Positions 10,910-16,715 of a stretch of 16,715 bases of DNA are shown in pieces (position 1 is the first letter of the stretch; the number at the start of each line of letters is the position of its first letter). Made by a program: the position numbers and the translations under genes. This DNA is from JANWHF01 sp036276235 (lineage in GTDB: Bacteria; Planctomycetota; Phycisphaerae; Tepidisphaerales; Tepidisphaeraceae), in the NCBI GenBank assembly GCA_036276235.1, contig DATBDZ010000327.1, positions 1 through 16,715 on the forward strand, in the 5' to 3' direction. Below the pieces are notes generated by a model, which ran no database searches, was not told the origin of the DNA, and saw nothing but the letters and a program-made list of their open reading frames with translations.

Positions 10910-13395
10910 GGCGCAACAAGCCTCGTCTGAAGCTTTCCCCCAACCCACACATAAACCGCCCCATCATGACACCCGCCGAAGACCGTGGACCCGTCGGCGG
11001 TCACCGCCATGCAATAGAGCAGATCATCCGCGCTGGGAAGGGCCGCGCCGGGCGCGTTGGCGTTGTCGTTGTCGCGGCGAAGGCCGCCGTCGTCTCCGGC
11101 GGCAAAAATAACTCGTCCGTTGGGCCACGCGATTGCATCCACTCGAAACGGATGCGGGCCGATCGTCTGCTTCTGCTCGTGCGTTTTGATGTCCCAGATC
11201 TTGATGTCTTTGTCCGCTCCACCGCTTGCTAGAAGCGAATCGTCGGCATTGAACGCCAGCGACAACACATGACTGGTATGCCCTTCGAGAACACCGGCGG
11301 GATCGAACGTCGGCAGGTCCCACAATTTCACGAGCTTGTCGGCTCCGCCGGATGCCAGCCGCTTGCCATCGCGCGTGCATTGCAGCGCGAAGATGCTGTC
11401 GGCGTGAGCCGCGATGATGTTGCGCGGCTGCGGATCTGGCAGTTGATACGCCACGATCCGCCCGCCGCCGCCCGGAATGCCGTCGGCGGCCAGGAGCATG
11501 TCGCTCTGCGGCACGAAGCACAGCGCCGTAATCCGCCCGTCCAGCCCTTGCAGATCGATCGGCGAATCGATCGATTGCATCTGCCACACTCGCACGCGCC
11601 GATATCCGCCCGCCGCCAGGCGCGAGCCATCAGCGCTCCAGGCGAGCGCGCGGACGGCGTCGGCCGGGCCCTCCAGCTCGCGCACGATCGGCCGCGCCGG
11701 CTGTTTCAGATCGCGCAGAAAAACACGATCGCGCTGGCCAATCGCCAGTTGCTTCTCATCGGGCGATAGCGCAATCGCCAGCACCGGGCGATAGGTGGAT
11801 GGCATCGCATGCAGCTCGACCGGGCGGGTGGTCGGCGCGCTGCTCGCGAGTGCCGCGTCATCCCACGGCACGCCCGCATCAATCCACGCGCGCAGCGTCG
11901 CGATCTCAGCGACATCAAGCTGCTTCTTCGGCGGCATGTGTGGATCCGCATCCGCCGAAAGCGCGTCAATCAACCTGCTCTGGGCACTTTTGCCCTCGAC
12001 GATGACCGGCCCGTCTTCATTCCCCTTCAGCGCGAGCTCGCGCGAGGTCAGCAACAGCTTCCCCTTCTTCTTCTCCGGATTATGACAGGAGAGGCAGTTG
12101 TTCTTGAGGACGGCCATTGCCGGCGCGGCAGGCGAAGAAGCCGCGCTGTGCAGCTCGCTTTTCAGGAAATGCTCGAAAAACTTGTAAATCGCCTCGTTCG
12201 ACTCAGGTGTCGGATCGTGCGCGGGGCGCGAGGTGAGCGCGACGCGATCGGAGAATCCGAGCAGCTTGTTCACCGCGACGGCATGATTGAGCGCGACCCA
12301 TCGTGAAGGCTGATCTTCCGACCCGCCGGACACCATGAAGGGCCGCGGGGCCATCAGCGCTTGGAGCTCGGTCAGATCATGACCGCCTTCGACGAGTGCC
12401 TTATATGCACCCGTGCGCGGATTGTCGGGGGTAACGACGCCCGGGCGATGCAACACATTTGGGTCCAGTCCCAGATACCACGGCTCCCAGTAATTTACGT
12501 CTTTGCGCGCTTCGTCCCAGACGATTCCCGGATCAGACCAGACCGCCGCCGCGTAGCGGTAGTCGAGGCAGCTGGTGAACATCGCCCATTTGCCGCCATA
12601 CGAATGACCGACGACGCCGATGCGCTTGCGATCGACCTGCGGAAGCGACGCCAGCGCGTTGTAGCAATTGGCCCCGATGTACCCGAGGAATGAGAGCGGC
12701 TGAATGTGGATGCCTGCCGTATCCGGCTTTCGCGCATCGCCGCCGGGCGAGCCGATGGAAAGCGTGACGAACCCGCGACGAGTCAACTGCAGCGCGAAAT
12801 CGCGATTGGACTTCGTGCCCAGCCCGACGCTGGTCTGCGGCTCATAATACGGAACAAACACCGCCGGGAACGGGCCGCTGCCGGTAGGGATCAGCAAATA
12901 GCCATCATCCATCAAGCCGCGCGCGATCTCGATGCGGATTTTGTGTTGCGTGAAATTTTCGCGCGATTCGGATTGGACATATTCGATCTTCGGATGATCG
13001 ATCAGATCAGGCCAGTGGCCCATGATCTGATGCCAATCGCGCAGAATCTCCTGCCGGCGGCGCTGCCAATCTTCGGCGGTCCGGACCGGAGTTCCATCAT
13101 CAAACAACAGCGGCGAACGAAATGAGCCGAGCTGGCCGGCGAATTGTTCGGGCGGAGCGAAAAAGGGTTGGATTTGGGTCCAGTTTTCGGAGTTCGTTTG
13201 AGCAAGCGTTATTTGGAAAAAAAAAAGGAGGACGAAGGTGAAACAGCCGATTGCGGCTCGAATATCTTGAAGCAGCCACCCGTCATGCTGAGGTACTCCG
13301 AAGCATCTGGCCGCTCGCGCGATCGGGCCAGATGCTTCGGAGTACCTCAGCATGACGGCTTTCCTAATCGCTGGCGTCGACGGCAACCAATGCAT
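10906..13395 (-). CDS. Exported alpha/beta-hydrolase - planctomycete cytochrome c - WD40 fusion
   Basis: 829 aa from the ATG at 13395. Residues ~45-66 (hydrophobic 'CFTFVLLFFFQITLA') are an export signal or anchor. Residues ~70-415 are an alpha/beta-hydrolase resembling acetyl-xylan or glucuronoyl esterases: 'GVVGHSYGGKWAMF' (260-273) with nucleophile Ser265, candidate acid near Asp361 and His393. Residues 428-512 are a planctomycete cytochrome-like domain (PSCyt1 type) with one heme motif 'CLSCH' (434-438) and distal 'HMPPK' (486-490). Residues ~525-829 are WD40 repeats ('LASGGADKLVKLWD', 'LASGGADKDIKIWD'). It probably acts on plant- or algal-polymer esters in the periplasm. The start is chosen for GAGG eight bases upstream; the reading frame continues upstream only as antisense of thuA. 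Residues 13-39 are encoded by a hairpin repeat. The stop TAG lies in a family C repeat. Confidence 0.8.
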   Translation of the reverse strand: MHWLPSTPAIRKAVMLRYSEASGPIARAARCFGVPQHDGWLLQDIRAAIGCFTFVLLFFFQITLAQTNSENWTQIQPFFAPPEQFAGQLGSFRSPLLFDDGTPVRTAEDWQRRRQEILRDWHQIMGHWPDLIDHPKIEYVQSESRENFTQHKIRIEIARGLMDDGYLLIPTGSGPFPAVFVPYYEPQTSVGLGTKSNRDFALQLTRRGFVTLSIGSPGGDARKPDTAGIHIQPLSFLGYIGANCYNALASLPQVDRKRIGVVGHSYGGKWAMFTSCLDYRYAAAVWSDPGIVWDEARKDVNYWEPWYLGLDPNVLHRPGVVTPDNPRTGAYKALVEGGHDLTELQALMAPRPFMVSGGSEDQPSRWVALNHAVAVNKLLGFSDRVALTSRPAHDPTPESNEAIYKFFEHFLKSELHSAASSPAAPAMAVLKNNCLSCHNPEKKKGKLLLTSRELALKGNEDGPVIVEGKSAQSRLIDALSADADPHMPPKKQLDVAEIATLRAWIDAGVPWDDAALASSAPTTRPVELHAMPSTYRPVLAIALSPDEKQLAIGQRDRVFLRDLKQPARPIVRELEGPADAVRALAWSADGSRLAAGGYRRVRVWQMQSIDSPIDLQGLDGRITALCFVPQSDMLLAADGIPGGGGRIVAYQLPDPQPRNIIAAHADSIFALQCTRDGKRLASGGADKLVKLWDLPTFDPAGVLEGHTSHVLSLAFNADDSLLASGGADKDIKIWDIKTHEQKQTIGPHPFRVDAIAWPNGRVIFAAGDDGGLRRDNDNANAPGAALPSADDLLYCMAVTADGSTVFGGCHDGAVYVWVGGKLQTRLVAP
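13280..13358. repeat. Hairpin repeat family A, copy 2, inside a coding N-terminus
   Basis: Arms 13280-13312 and 13326-13358 (33 bp) are the same as copy 1 at 2151-2230. The 13-nt loop, read on the minus strand, is CGATCGCGCGAGC, so this copy is in the opposite orientation to copy 1. The minus-strand reading frame of the esterase-WD40 gene runs through it without a stop, giving 'MLRYSEASGPIARAARCFGV'. An ATG within the repeat (13353-13351) is an alternative start of that gene. Confidence 0.9.
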
Positions 13396-13430
13396 TTCTT
13401 TGACCTCGATATACCGCCGCGTACCGCGGC

Positions 13431-13453
13431 CACGGGCGAGCTGCCCGTGCCAC
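13431..13453 (-). repeat. Single-arm hairpin, GTGGCACGGGC type (family H)
   Basis: On the minus strand: tag GTGG followed by CACGGGC, a 5-nt loop, and GCCCGTG. It is one arm of the tag-plus-mini-hairpin design without its inverted partner. It sits in the divergent promoter region between the esterase-WD40 gene and the thuA-like gene. A related lone GTGGCACGGGCGTCCCGCCC is at 16593-16612. Confidence 0.6.
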
Positions 13454-13531
13454 TTTGCGCTCCTCATTGACACAACGCGCTGCCCGTGCGACAGGTATCT
13501 TGGTTTTGTACCACACATTGCGGCTTTCATT

Positions 13532-13536
13532 GGAGG
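13532..13536 (+). promoter_or_regulatory. Ribosome binding site of the thuA-like gene
   Basis: GGAGG six bases upstream of the ATG at 13543. It decides the start against an in-frame opening at 13486, which would put 19 non-signal residues before the signal peptide. Confidence 0.8.
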
Positions 13537-13542
13537 AATTCG

Positions 13543-14421
13543 ATGCGCCCCTTCATCTGTGTCCTTATCGCGTTCGCGATCACGCTCTTCATGTTGCAAC
13601 CCAACACGTTCGCCGCCGAGAAGATCAAGGCGTTGATCATCGACGGCCAGAACAACCATAAATGGCAGAAGACCACGCCGATCCTCAAGGCGGCGCTTGA
13701 GAGCAGCGGGCTGTTTACCGTCGATGTCGCGACCAGCCCGGCGGCGGGCAAGGACATGTCCGGCTTTAAGCCGGATTTCGCCAAGTATGGCGTCATCGTT
13801 TCCAACTACAACGGCGATGACTGGTCTGCCGACACGAAGAAGGCGTTTGAGGCCTACGTGTCCGGCGGCGGCGGATTTGTCAGCGTTCATGCCGCCGACA
13901 ACTCGTTTCCAAAGTGGCCGGAGTACAACAAGATGATCGCGGTGGGCGGCTGGGGCGGACGCACCGCCAAGTCCGGGCCGATCCTTCGCTGGCGCGACGG
14001 CCAACAAGTAACCGACGCCGACGGCGGCCACGGAACGCACGGCAAATATTTTTCCTTCCTCGTTGAAACCCGCAACACGCAGCATCCGATCATGCAGGGT
14101 CTTCCGGAAAAATGGCTGCATGCCCGCGATGAGCTGTACGCCACCCTCTGCGGCCCGGCGGAAAACGCCACCGTCCTCGCGACGGCCCAATCTGATGTCA
14201 CGCATCAGAACGAGCCGATGCTGCTGGTCATCAACTACGGCAAAGGCCGCGTCTTTCACACAACGCTCGGACATGACGAGGAATCGATGAAAGACGTCGG
14301 CTTCGTCACCACGCTCAACCGCGGCACCGAATGGGCCGCGACCGGGAAAGTCACCCAGGCCGTGCCGGCGAATTTTCCGGGCGCGGAGAAGGTGAGCGTC
14401 TGGACGGCGACTGCGAATTGA
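13543..14421 (+). CDS. Secreted ThuA-like domain protein
   Basis: 292 aa. Residues 1-24 (MRPFICVLIAFAITLFMLQP then NTFA) are a signal peptide with likely cleavage at A-A-E. Residues ~28-270 form the ThuA-like (trehalose utilisation) domain, a glutamine-amidotransferase-type fold: 'KALIIDGQNNHKW' (29-41), 'GGGGFVSVHAADNSFPKWPE' (108-127), 'HPIMQGLPEKWLHARDELYA', and 'GKGRVFHTTLGHD'. ThuA-like proteins are linked to keto-sugar and disaccharide breakdown, and many copies occur in planctomycetes; the exact substrate is unknown. The protein should be periplasmic. It is divergent from the esterase-WD40 gene across 147 bp, which fits a shared carbohydrate role. A TTGACA at 13467 has no good -10 partner at proper spacing. 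Confidence 0.85.
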   Translation: MRPFICVLIAFAITLFMLQPNTFAAEKIKALIIDGQNNHKWQKTTPILKAALESSGLFTVDVATSPAAGKDMSGFKPDFAKYGVIVSNYNGDDWSADTKKAFEAYVSGGGGFVSVHAADNSFPKWPEYNKMIAVGGWGGRTAKSGPILRWRDGQQVTDADGGHGTHGKYFSFLVETRNTQHPIMQGLPEKWLHARDELYATLCGPAENATVLATAQSDVTHQNEPMLLVINYGKGRVFHTTLGHDEESMKDVGFVTTLNRGTEWAATGKVTQAVPANFPGAEKVSVWTATAN

Positions 14422-14447
14422 GCGATCTTCATCGATCCGAAGCATTT

Positions 14448-14522
14448 CTTTGCGCTCTTTGTCTCTTTGCGTCTTTGCGCAGGTCGATCGCGCAGAGACG
14501 CAAAGAGACAAAGTACGCAAAG
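14448..14522. repeat. Long hairpin family F (CTTTGCGTCTTTGCG type)
   Basis: Arms 14448-14480 and 14489-14522 pair through CTTTGTCTCTTTGCGTCT with AGACGCAAAGAGACAAAG, with small mismatches further out. The short loop contains GGTCGATCG. It lies 26 bp after the stop of the thuA-like gene and may end its transcript, though no U-tract follows the stem. Confidence 0.85.
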
Positions 14523-14560
14523 GAAAACGTCACGACCTCAATTCCATTTGCGCCAATTTC

Positions 14561-14839
14561 GTAGGGTCCGCCTTGGCGGACGTGGTCGCGCGGCGGACGC
14601 AAATGCCGTCCGCCAAAGCGGCGCGCTAAAGTGCACACTACGAAACTTTTCATGTGGCACGGGTTTTCAACCCGTGCGAGCGGCGCAGGTACAGTCCAAA
14701 TCGTTATTTCTGGGGCGCTAATTAGTTCCAGCATCGCATGCACGGGTTGAAAACCCGTGCCACGATGAAAGATGTCAAGCTCCTTGGCGGACGTCTTTCT
14801 CGCGGGCACGCGAATCCCGTCCGCCGAGGCGGATCCTAC
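14561..14839. repeat. Composite of two worn GTAGGGTCCGCC hairpins (family G) around a family E hairpin
   Basis: The outer arm 14561-14582 (GTAGGGTCCGCCTTGGCGGA...) pairs with 14818-14839 (...CGAGGCGGATCCTAC). Extra family G arms lie at ~14605-14642 and ~14782-14793, so two partly decayed G units appear to flank the centre. Each outer arm is a GTAGG tag plus mini-hairpin GTCCGCC/GGCGGAC, the same design as families C and D. 14640-14840 has no coding signal on either strand. Confidence 0.7.
14654..14763. repeat. Double hairpin family E (GTGGCACGGGTTTTC type)
   Basis: Two exact 24-bp inverted arms, 14654-14677 (starts GTGGCACGGGTTTTCAACCC) and 14740-14763 (ends GAAAACCCGTGCCAC), enclose 62 bp. 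Each arm is a GTG tag plus the mini-hairpin GCACGGGTT/AACCCGTGC. The 62-bp interior is AT-richer than its surroundings (TCGTTATTTC, CTAATTAG). Confidence 0.85.
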
Positions 14840-14989
14840 GGGATGCCGAAGCACCTCACCTTTGATCCGGCAAAATTGCCGGATTGGCCGATTGGCAGAT
14901 GTGGCTGCACTCTTTGCAGTTGATAATGGGCGGACGCTCTCGACGGTATCATTCTGAGAACCAAGAGAGCGAACGGAGCCACAGAGAAA
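14840..14989. other. Upstream region of the PEP-CTERM gene
   Basis: About 150 bp between the repeat composite and the ATG at 14990. I see no hairpin family member, no coding signal and no convincing promoter pair here. AGAGAAA lies directly before the ATG as a weak ribosome binding site. Confidence 0.4.
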
Positions 14990-15544
14990 ATGACCGCGGC
15001 GGGACGGGTGAGAATTACCGTGTGCGTTGCGATTGCGCTATGCGTGGCTTCATCCGCGCGCGGGGCGTTGCCGGGGTCCGCCGTTAGCGGCGTTTTGAAT
15101 CTTCCCGGGTTTACCGGCCCTAATTTCTTTGATCCGGCCAATCATCTGGTGCCACCAGGATTTGAGAATTCCAGCAGCGCGACCGTCAATATCTCCGTCG
15201 GCCAATCCGAATTCGGCTATCAGGACAGCGCCAACTTCATCGTCGCCGACTTCGGTTCGACAACGTTTCTTCTGTCCGATTTTTCGACGAACGGATCCGC
15301 TGCGCAAAGCCTCACGTTTACCGATAGCGCCTTCAGCGGCCTGTCGCTCGTGAAAACCAACGACACCTATCCCGGCGGCGTTACCGCGAGCCTGAGTGGC
15401 AACACGATCACGCTCTCGACAGCTCTCTTCACCTCGCCGGGCAACTTCAACGCGCAATTCACGCTGCAAGCGGTCCCTGAGCCGGCGAGTCTTTGCATCC
15501 TGGGCTGCGCTGGATTCCTGTTGCTGAAGCGGCGACGCCACTAA
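14990..15544 (+). CDS. PEP-CTERM sorted surface/exported protein
   Basis: 184 aa. Residues 1-25 are a signal peptide (RITVCVAIALCVASSARG). The mature part (26-160) is rich in Ser, Thr, Asn and Gly with alternating hydrophobic residues, probably beta-structured; no known domain is recognised. Residues 162-184 form a classic PEP-CTERM tail: 'VPEPASL' followed by a hydrophobic stretch and the basic end 'LLLKRRRH'. In this system an exosortase recognises the P-E-P motif and removes the tail in the membrane. Only one Cys-rich segment is present, within the tail itself. Start choice: first ATG of the frame, directly followed by the signal peptide. A terminator-like hairpin follows 8 bp after the stop. 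Confidence 0.85.
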   Translation: MTAAGRVRITVCVAIALCVASSARGALPGSAVSGVLNLPGFTGPNFFDPANHLVPPGFENSSSATVNISVGQSEFGYQDSANFIVADFGSTTFLLSDFSTNGSAAQSLTFTDSAFSGLSLVKTNDTYPGGVTASLSGNTITLSTALFTSPGNFNAQFTLQAVPEPASLCILGCAGFLLLKRRRH

Positions 15545-15552
15545 CCAGCCAA

Positions 15553-15584
15553 AAGCAAAATCCCCCGGATTTCTCCAGGGGATT
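15553..15584 (-). terminator. Rho-independent terminator, probably for tRNA-Glu
   Basis: On the minus strand AATCCCC pairs with GGGGATT across a loop of about 12 nt, followed by TTTGCTTTT. This lies 15 bp past the 3' end of the tRNA. It also follows the PEP-CTERM gene on the plus strand, where the tail is poorer in T, so service in both directions is possible. Confidence 0.65.
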
Positions 15585-15598
15585 GTGCCTTTGTCGCA

Positions 15599-15671
15599 TG
15601 ACCCCGACGGGATTCGAACCCGTGTCGCGGCCTTGAAAGGGCCGTGTCCTAGGCCTCTAGACGACGGGGCC
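15599..15671 (-). tRNA. tRNA-Glu (anticodon TTC)
   Basis: 73 nt. Acceptor stem GGCCCCG pairs with CGGGGTC (one G-T pair), with discriminator A. The anticodon arm is CGGCC-CTTTCAA-GGCCG with TTC at 34-36. The T arm has the expected GGTTCGAATCC core. The 3' CCA is not encoded (the following bases are TGC), so it must be added by a nucleotidyltransferase. Confidence 0.95.
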
Positions 15672-15776
15672 GGGCGGTTTTCTCTTGCCTTGCCTTGAAG
15701 GGCGAGACTTGCCTAGGTGGGCGAACAATATGCAGATGGATCGTCCGCCGTCAAATTTCGAGTTAAAGTGGCGGCA

Positions 15777-16541
15777 ATGCTCCACTATTTCAAATTTCGC
15801 CAGGAACTGTTCGATCCGCGCGCGGCCCGCGAGGTTTATCACAAGCCGGGGCCGGGCAAAGGGTGGCCGGAGGAATGCCCGCCGATTCGGGCGGCCAATG
15901 CATTTGGATTCGATCTGCTGGCGAATTTTGATGTGACGTTCACCCAACATCGAGGCCAATGGCGCGCGGAGCCGGACACCGTGATCGAAAGCGATTTCGA
16001 CTACGCGGGAGACGACGCGGCCGCCGGCGCGCCATTGCGGCAGCAGTACGCGTGGTTCTGGCAGAAGGGGCAGAAGCTGCCGCACGTTATCAGCGATAAC
16101 GTTTACGAGCAGATCAAGAATCAGGTGAAGGTGAGCAGCTTTCTGTTTTTGAAGAGCGATCCGAATGAACTGCTATTGATGACCGATATTCCCAACCTGC
16201 CGCGCCCCTGGCGCGCCATGAGCGCCGTCATCGACACAGATTGGTATCCCGCCAGCTATCCGTGGCATTGCGTGCTGGAGCTGTCGTCGAAAGAAAAGAA
16301 AATTGTCATTCGAAAAGGCGAGGCGCTGTGCCGCGTGATACCGGTTCGCCGGGATACATATTTCGCGCACCAGATGTCGCCGCCGCAGTTCGACGATTTC
16401 TTCGCCCGAGGCCAGCGCTGGCTGGCGACGCACGGGCAAGTGCAGCATGAGGGGACGGTGGATATCACAAGGACGTACGTGCGGCAGCAGATGAAGGCGC
16501 GCTTCGTCGTGCTCGATGTGTACGACGGGGCCAAGGATTAA
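15777..16541 (+). CDS. DUF6065-like protein of unknown function
   Basis: 254 aa from the ATG at 15777; a GTG at 15717 would add 20 residues of less protein-like sequence and is rejected. No signal peptide or membrane helix is visible, so it is probably cytoplasmic. Features resemble DUF6065: 'PPIRAANAFGFDLLANFDVTF' in the first quarter, 'DIPNLPRPWRAMSAVIDTDW' in the middle, and the later 'VIRKGEALCRVIPVRRDTYF'. Aromatic residues are frequent, with many Trp/Tyr/Phe. The family function is unknown; some members sit near synthesis genes for natural products, but nothing here supports that. It stands alone, opposite the tRNA. No strong ribosome binding site. Confidence 0.6.
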   Translation: MLHYFKFRQELFDPRAAREVYHKPGPGKGWPEECPPIRAANAFGFDLLANFDVTFTQHRGQWRAEPDTVIESDFDYAGDDAAAGAPLRQQYAWFWQKGQKLPHVISDNVYEQIKNQVKVSSFLFLKSDPNELLLMTDIPNLPRPWRAMSAVIDTDWYPASYPWHCVLELSSKEKKIVIRKGEALCRVIPVRRDTYFAHQMSPPQFDDFFARGQRWLATHGQVQHEGTVDITRTYVRQQMKARFVVLDVYDGAKD

Positions 16542-16592
16542 GAGCGTCTTCTCGCTGTCCCCTCTACTCAGGCAGGGTCTGGATGAGGTGAC

Positions 16593-16612
16593 GTGGCACG
16601 GGCGTCCCGCCC
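16593..16612 (+). repeat. Lone GTGGCACGGGC-type repeat arm
   Basis: GTGGCACGGGCGTCCCGCCC has the GTGGCACGGGC start of family H with a short GGGCG/CGCCC-like pairing. No inverted partner is seen before the window ends. The rest of 16542-16700 has no recognised feature. Confidence 0.45.
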
Positions 16613-16700
16613 AATGCCGTCAACTTTGGGTGCATCATAACATGACGGTGTACCGGGGTTTAGTGAGTGCGGCTCTGATGTTGTTGAGCTGAGGAAAGCG

Positions 16701-16715
16701 ATGTCGCGCATTTTT
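16701..16715 (+). CDS. Possible 5' end of another gene (five codons)
   Basis: ATG-TCG-CGC-ATT-TTT (MSRIF) at the edge of the window, with GAGGAAAGCG directly upstream as a good Shine-Dalgarno sequence. Too short to identify. A transposase or a surface protein are both possible and unsupported. Confidence 0.4.

Noticed and set aside
13467..13501. TTGACA as -35 box of the thuA-like gene
   Set aside because: The nearest -10-like TATCTT is 23 bp away, too far for a standard promoter.
13396..14520. N-terminal extension of the minus-strand esterase-WD40 reading frame to 14520
   Set aside because: It is antisense to the well-supported thuA-like gene, and its 375 residues show no protein-like pattern; a ribosome-binding-site-backed ATG exists at 13395.
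15717..15776. GTG start for the DUF6065-like protein
   Set aside because: The first 20 residues are not conserved-looking, and the ATG at 15777 begins the recognisable protein.

Overview
This GC-rich window looks like the chromosome of a planctomycete, most likely of the class Phycisphaerae. The grounds are a planctomycete-type cytochrome c domain fused to WD40 repeats, a secreted ThuA-like protein, a protein with a PEP-CTERM sorting tail, Pro/Thr-rich tails on very large membrane proteins, and gaps packed with palindromic repeats. This is inference from gene style; no 16S or other marker gene is present.

Layout. 1-88 is the 5' end of a class IV aminotransferase (minus strand), divergent from a UbiE/MenG quinone methyltransferase (181-1029). 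A repeat cluster (1026-1240) fills the gap to a convergent TrmH/SpoU rRNA methyltransferase (1237-1971). 2066-2413 is a repeat nest: a long hairpin interrupted by a 226-bp MITE-like insertion that itself contains another hairpin. A minus-strand block follows, in transcription order: two giant paralogous membrane proteins (10551 to 7033, then 7036 to 4319, joined by an ATGA overlap), a ParD/ParE-like toxin-antitoxin pair (4258 to 3687, joined by a TTGA overlap), and an MFS transporter (3679 to 2429). Upstream lie three tandem ~80-bp hairpins (10675-10909), then an exported esterase-cytochrome-WD40 fusion protein (13395 to 10906), divergent from a secreted ThuA-like protein (13543-14421). 14422-14989 holds more hairpins. 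The window ends with a PEP-CTERM protein (14990-15544), tRNA-Glu (15599-15671, minus), a DUF6065-like protein (15777-16541) and the first five codons of a possible further gene.

Functional links. The two giant proteins share one layout: a multi-helix domain, a class-I-glutamine-amidotransferase-like fold, a helix pair, then a second such fold. The helical domain of the downstream protein has Cys202, Arg246 and His256 in an arrangement resembling exosortases, while the upstream paralogue has lost the Cys. With a PEP-CTERM substrate in the same window, this suggests (unproven) an exosortase-like pair with periplasmic sensing or binding domains. The esterase-cytochrome-WD40 protein and ThuA-like protein probably act on carbohydrates in the periplasm.

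The repeats are the most striking part. At least seven palindrome families occur. Three genes end on the TAG of one family, and other hairpins are translated in frame into an N-terminus and a C-terminus. Compensatory changes maintain hairpin stems. A second copy of one hairpin in the window serves as the empty site for the MITE-like insertion.
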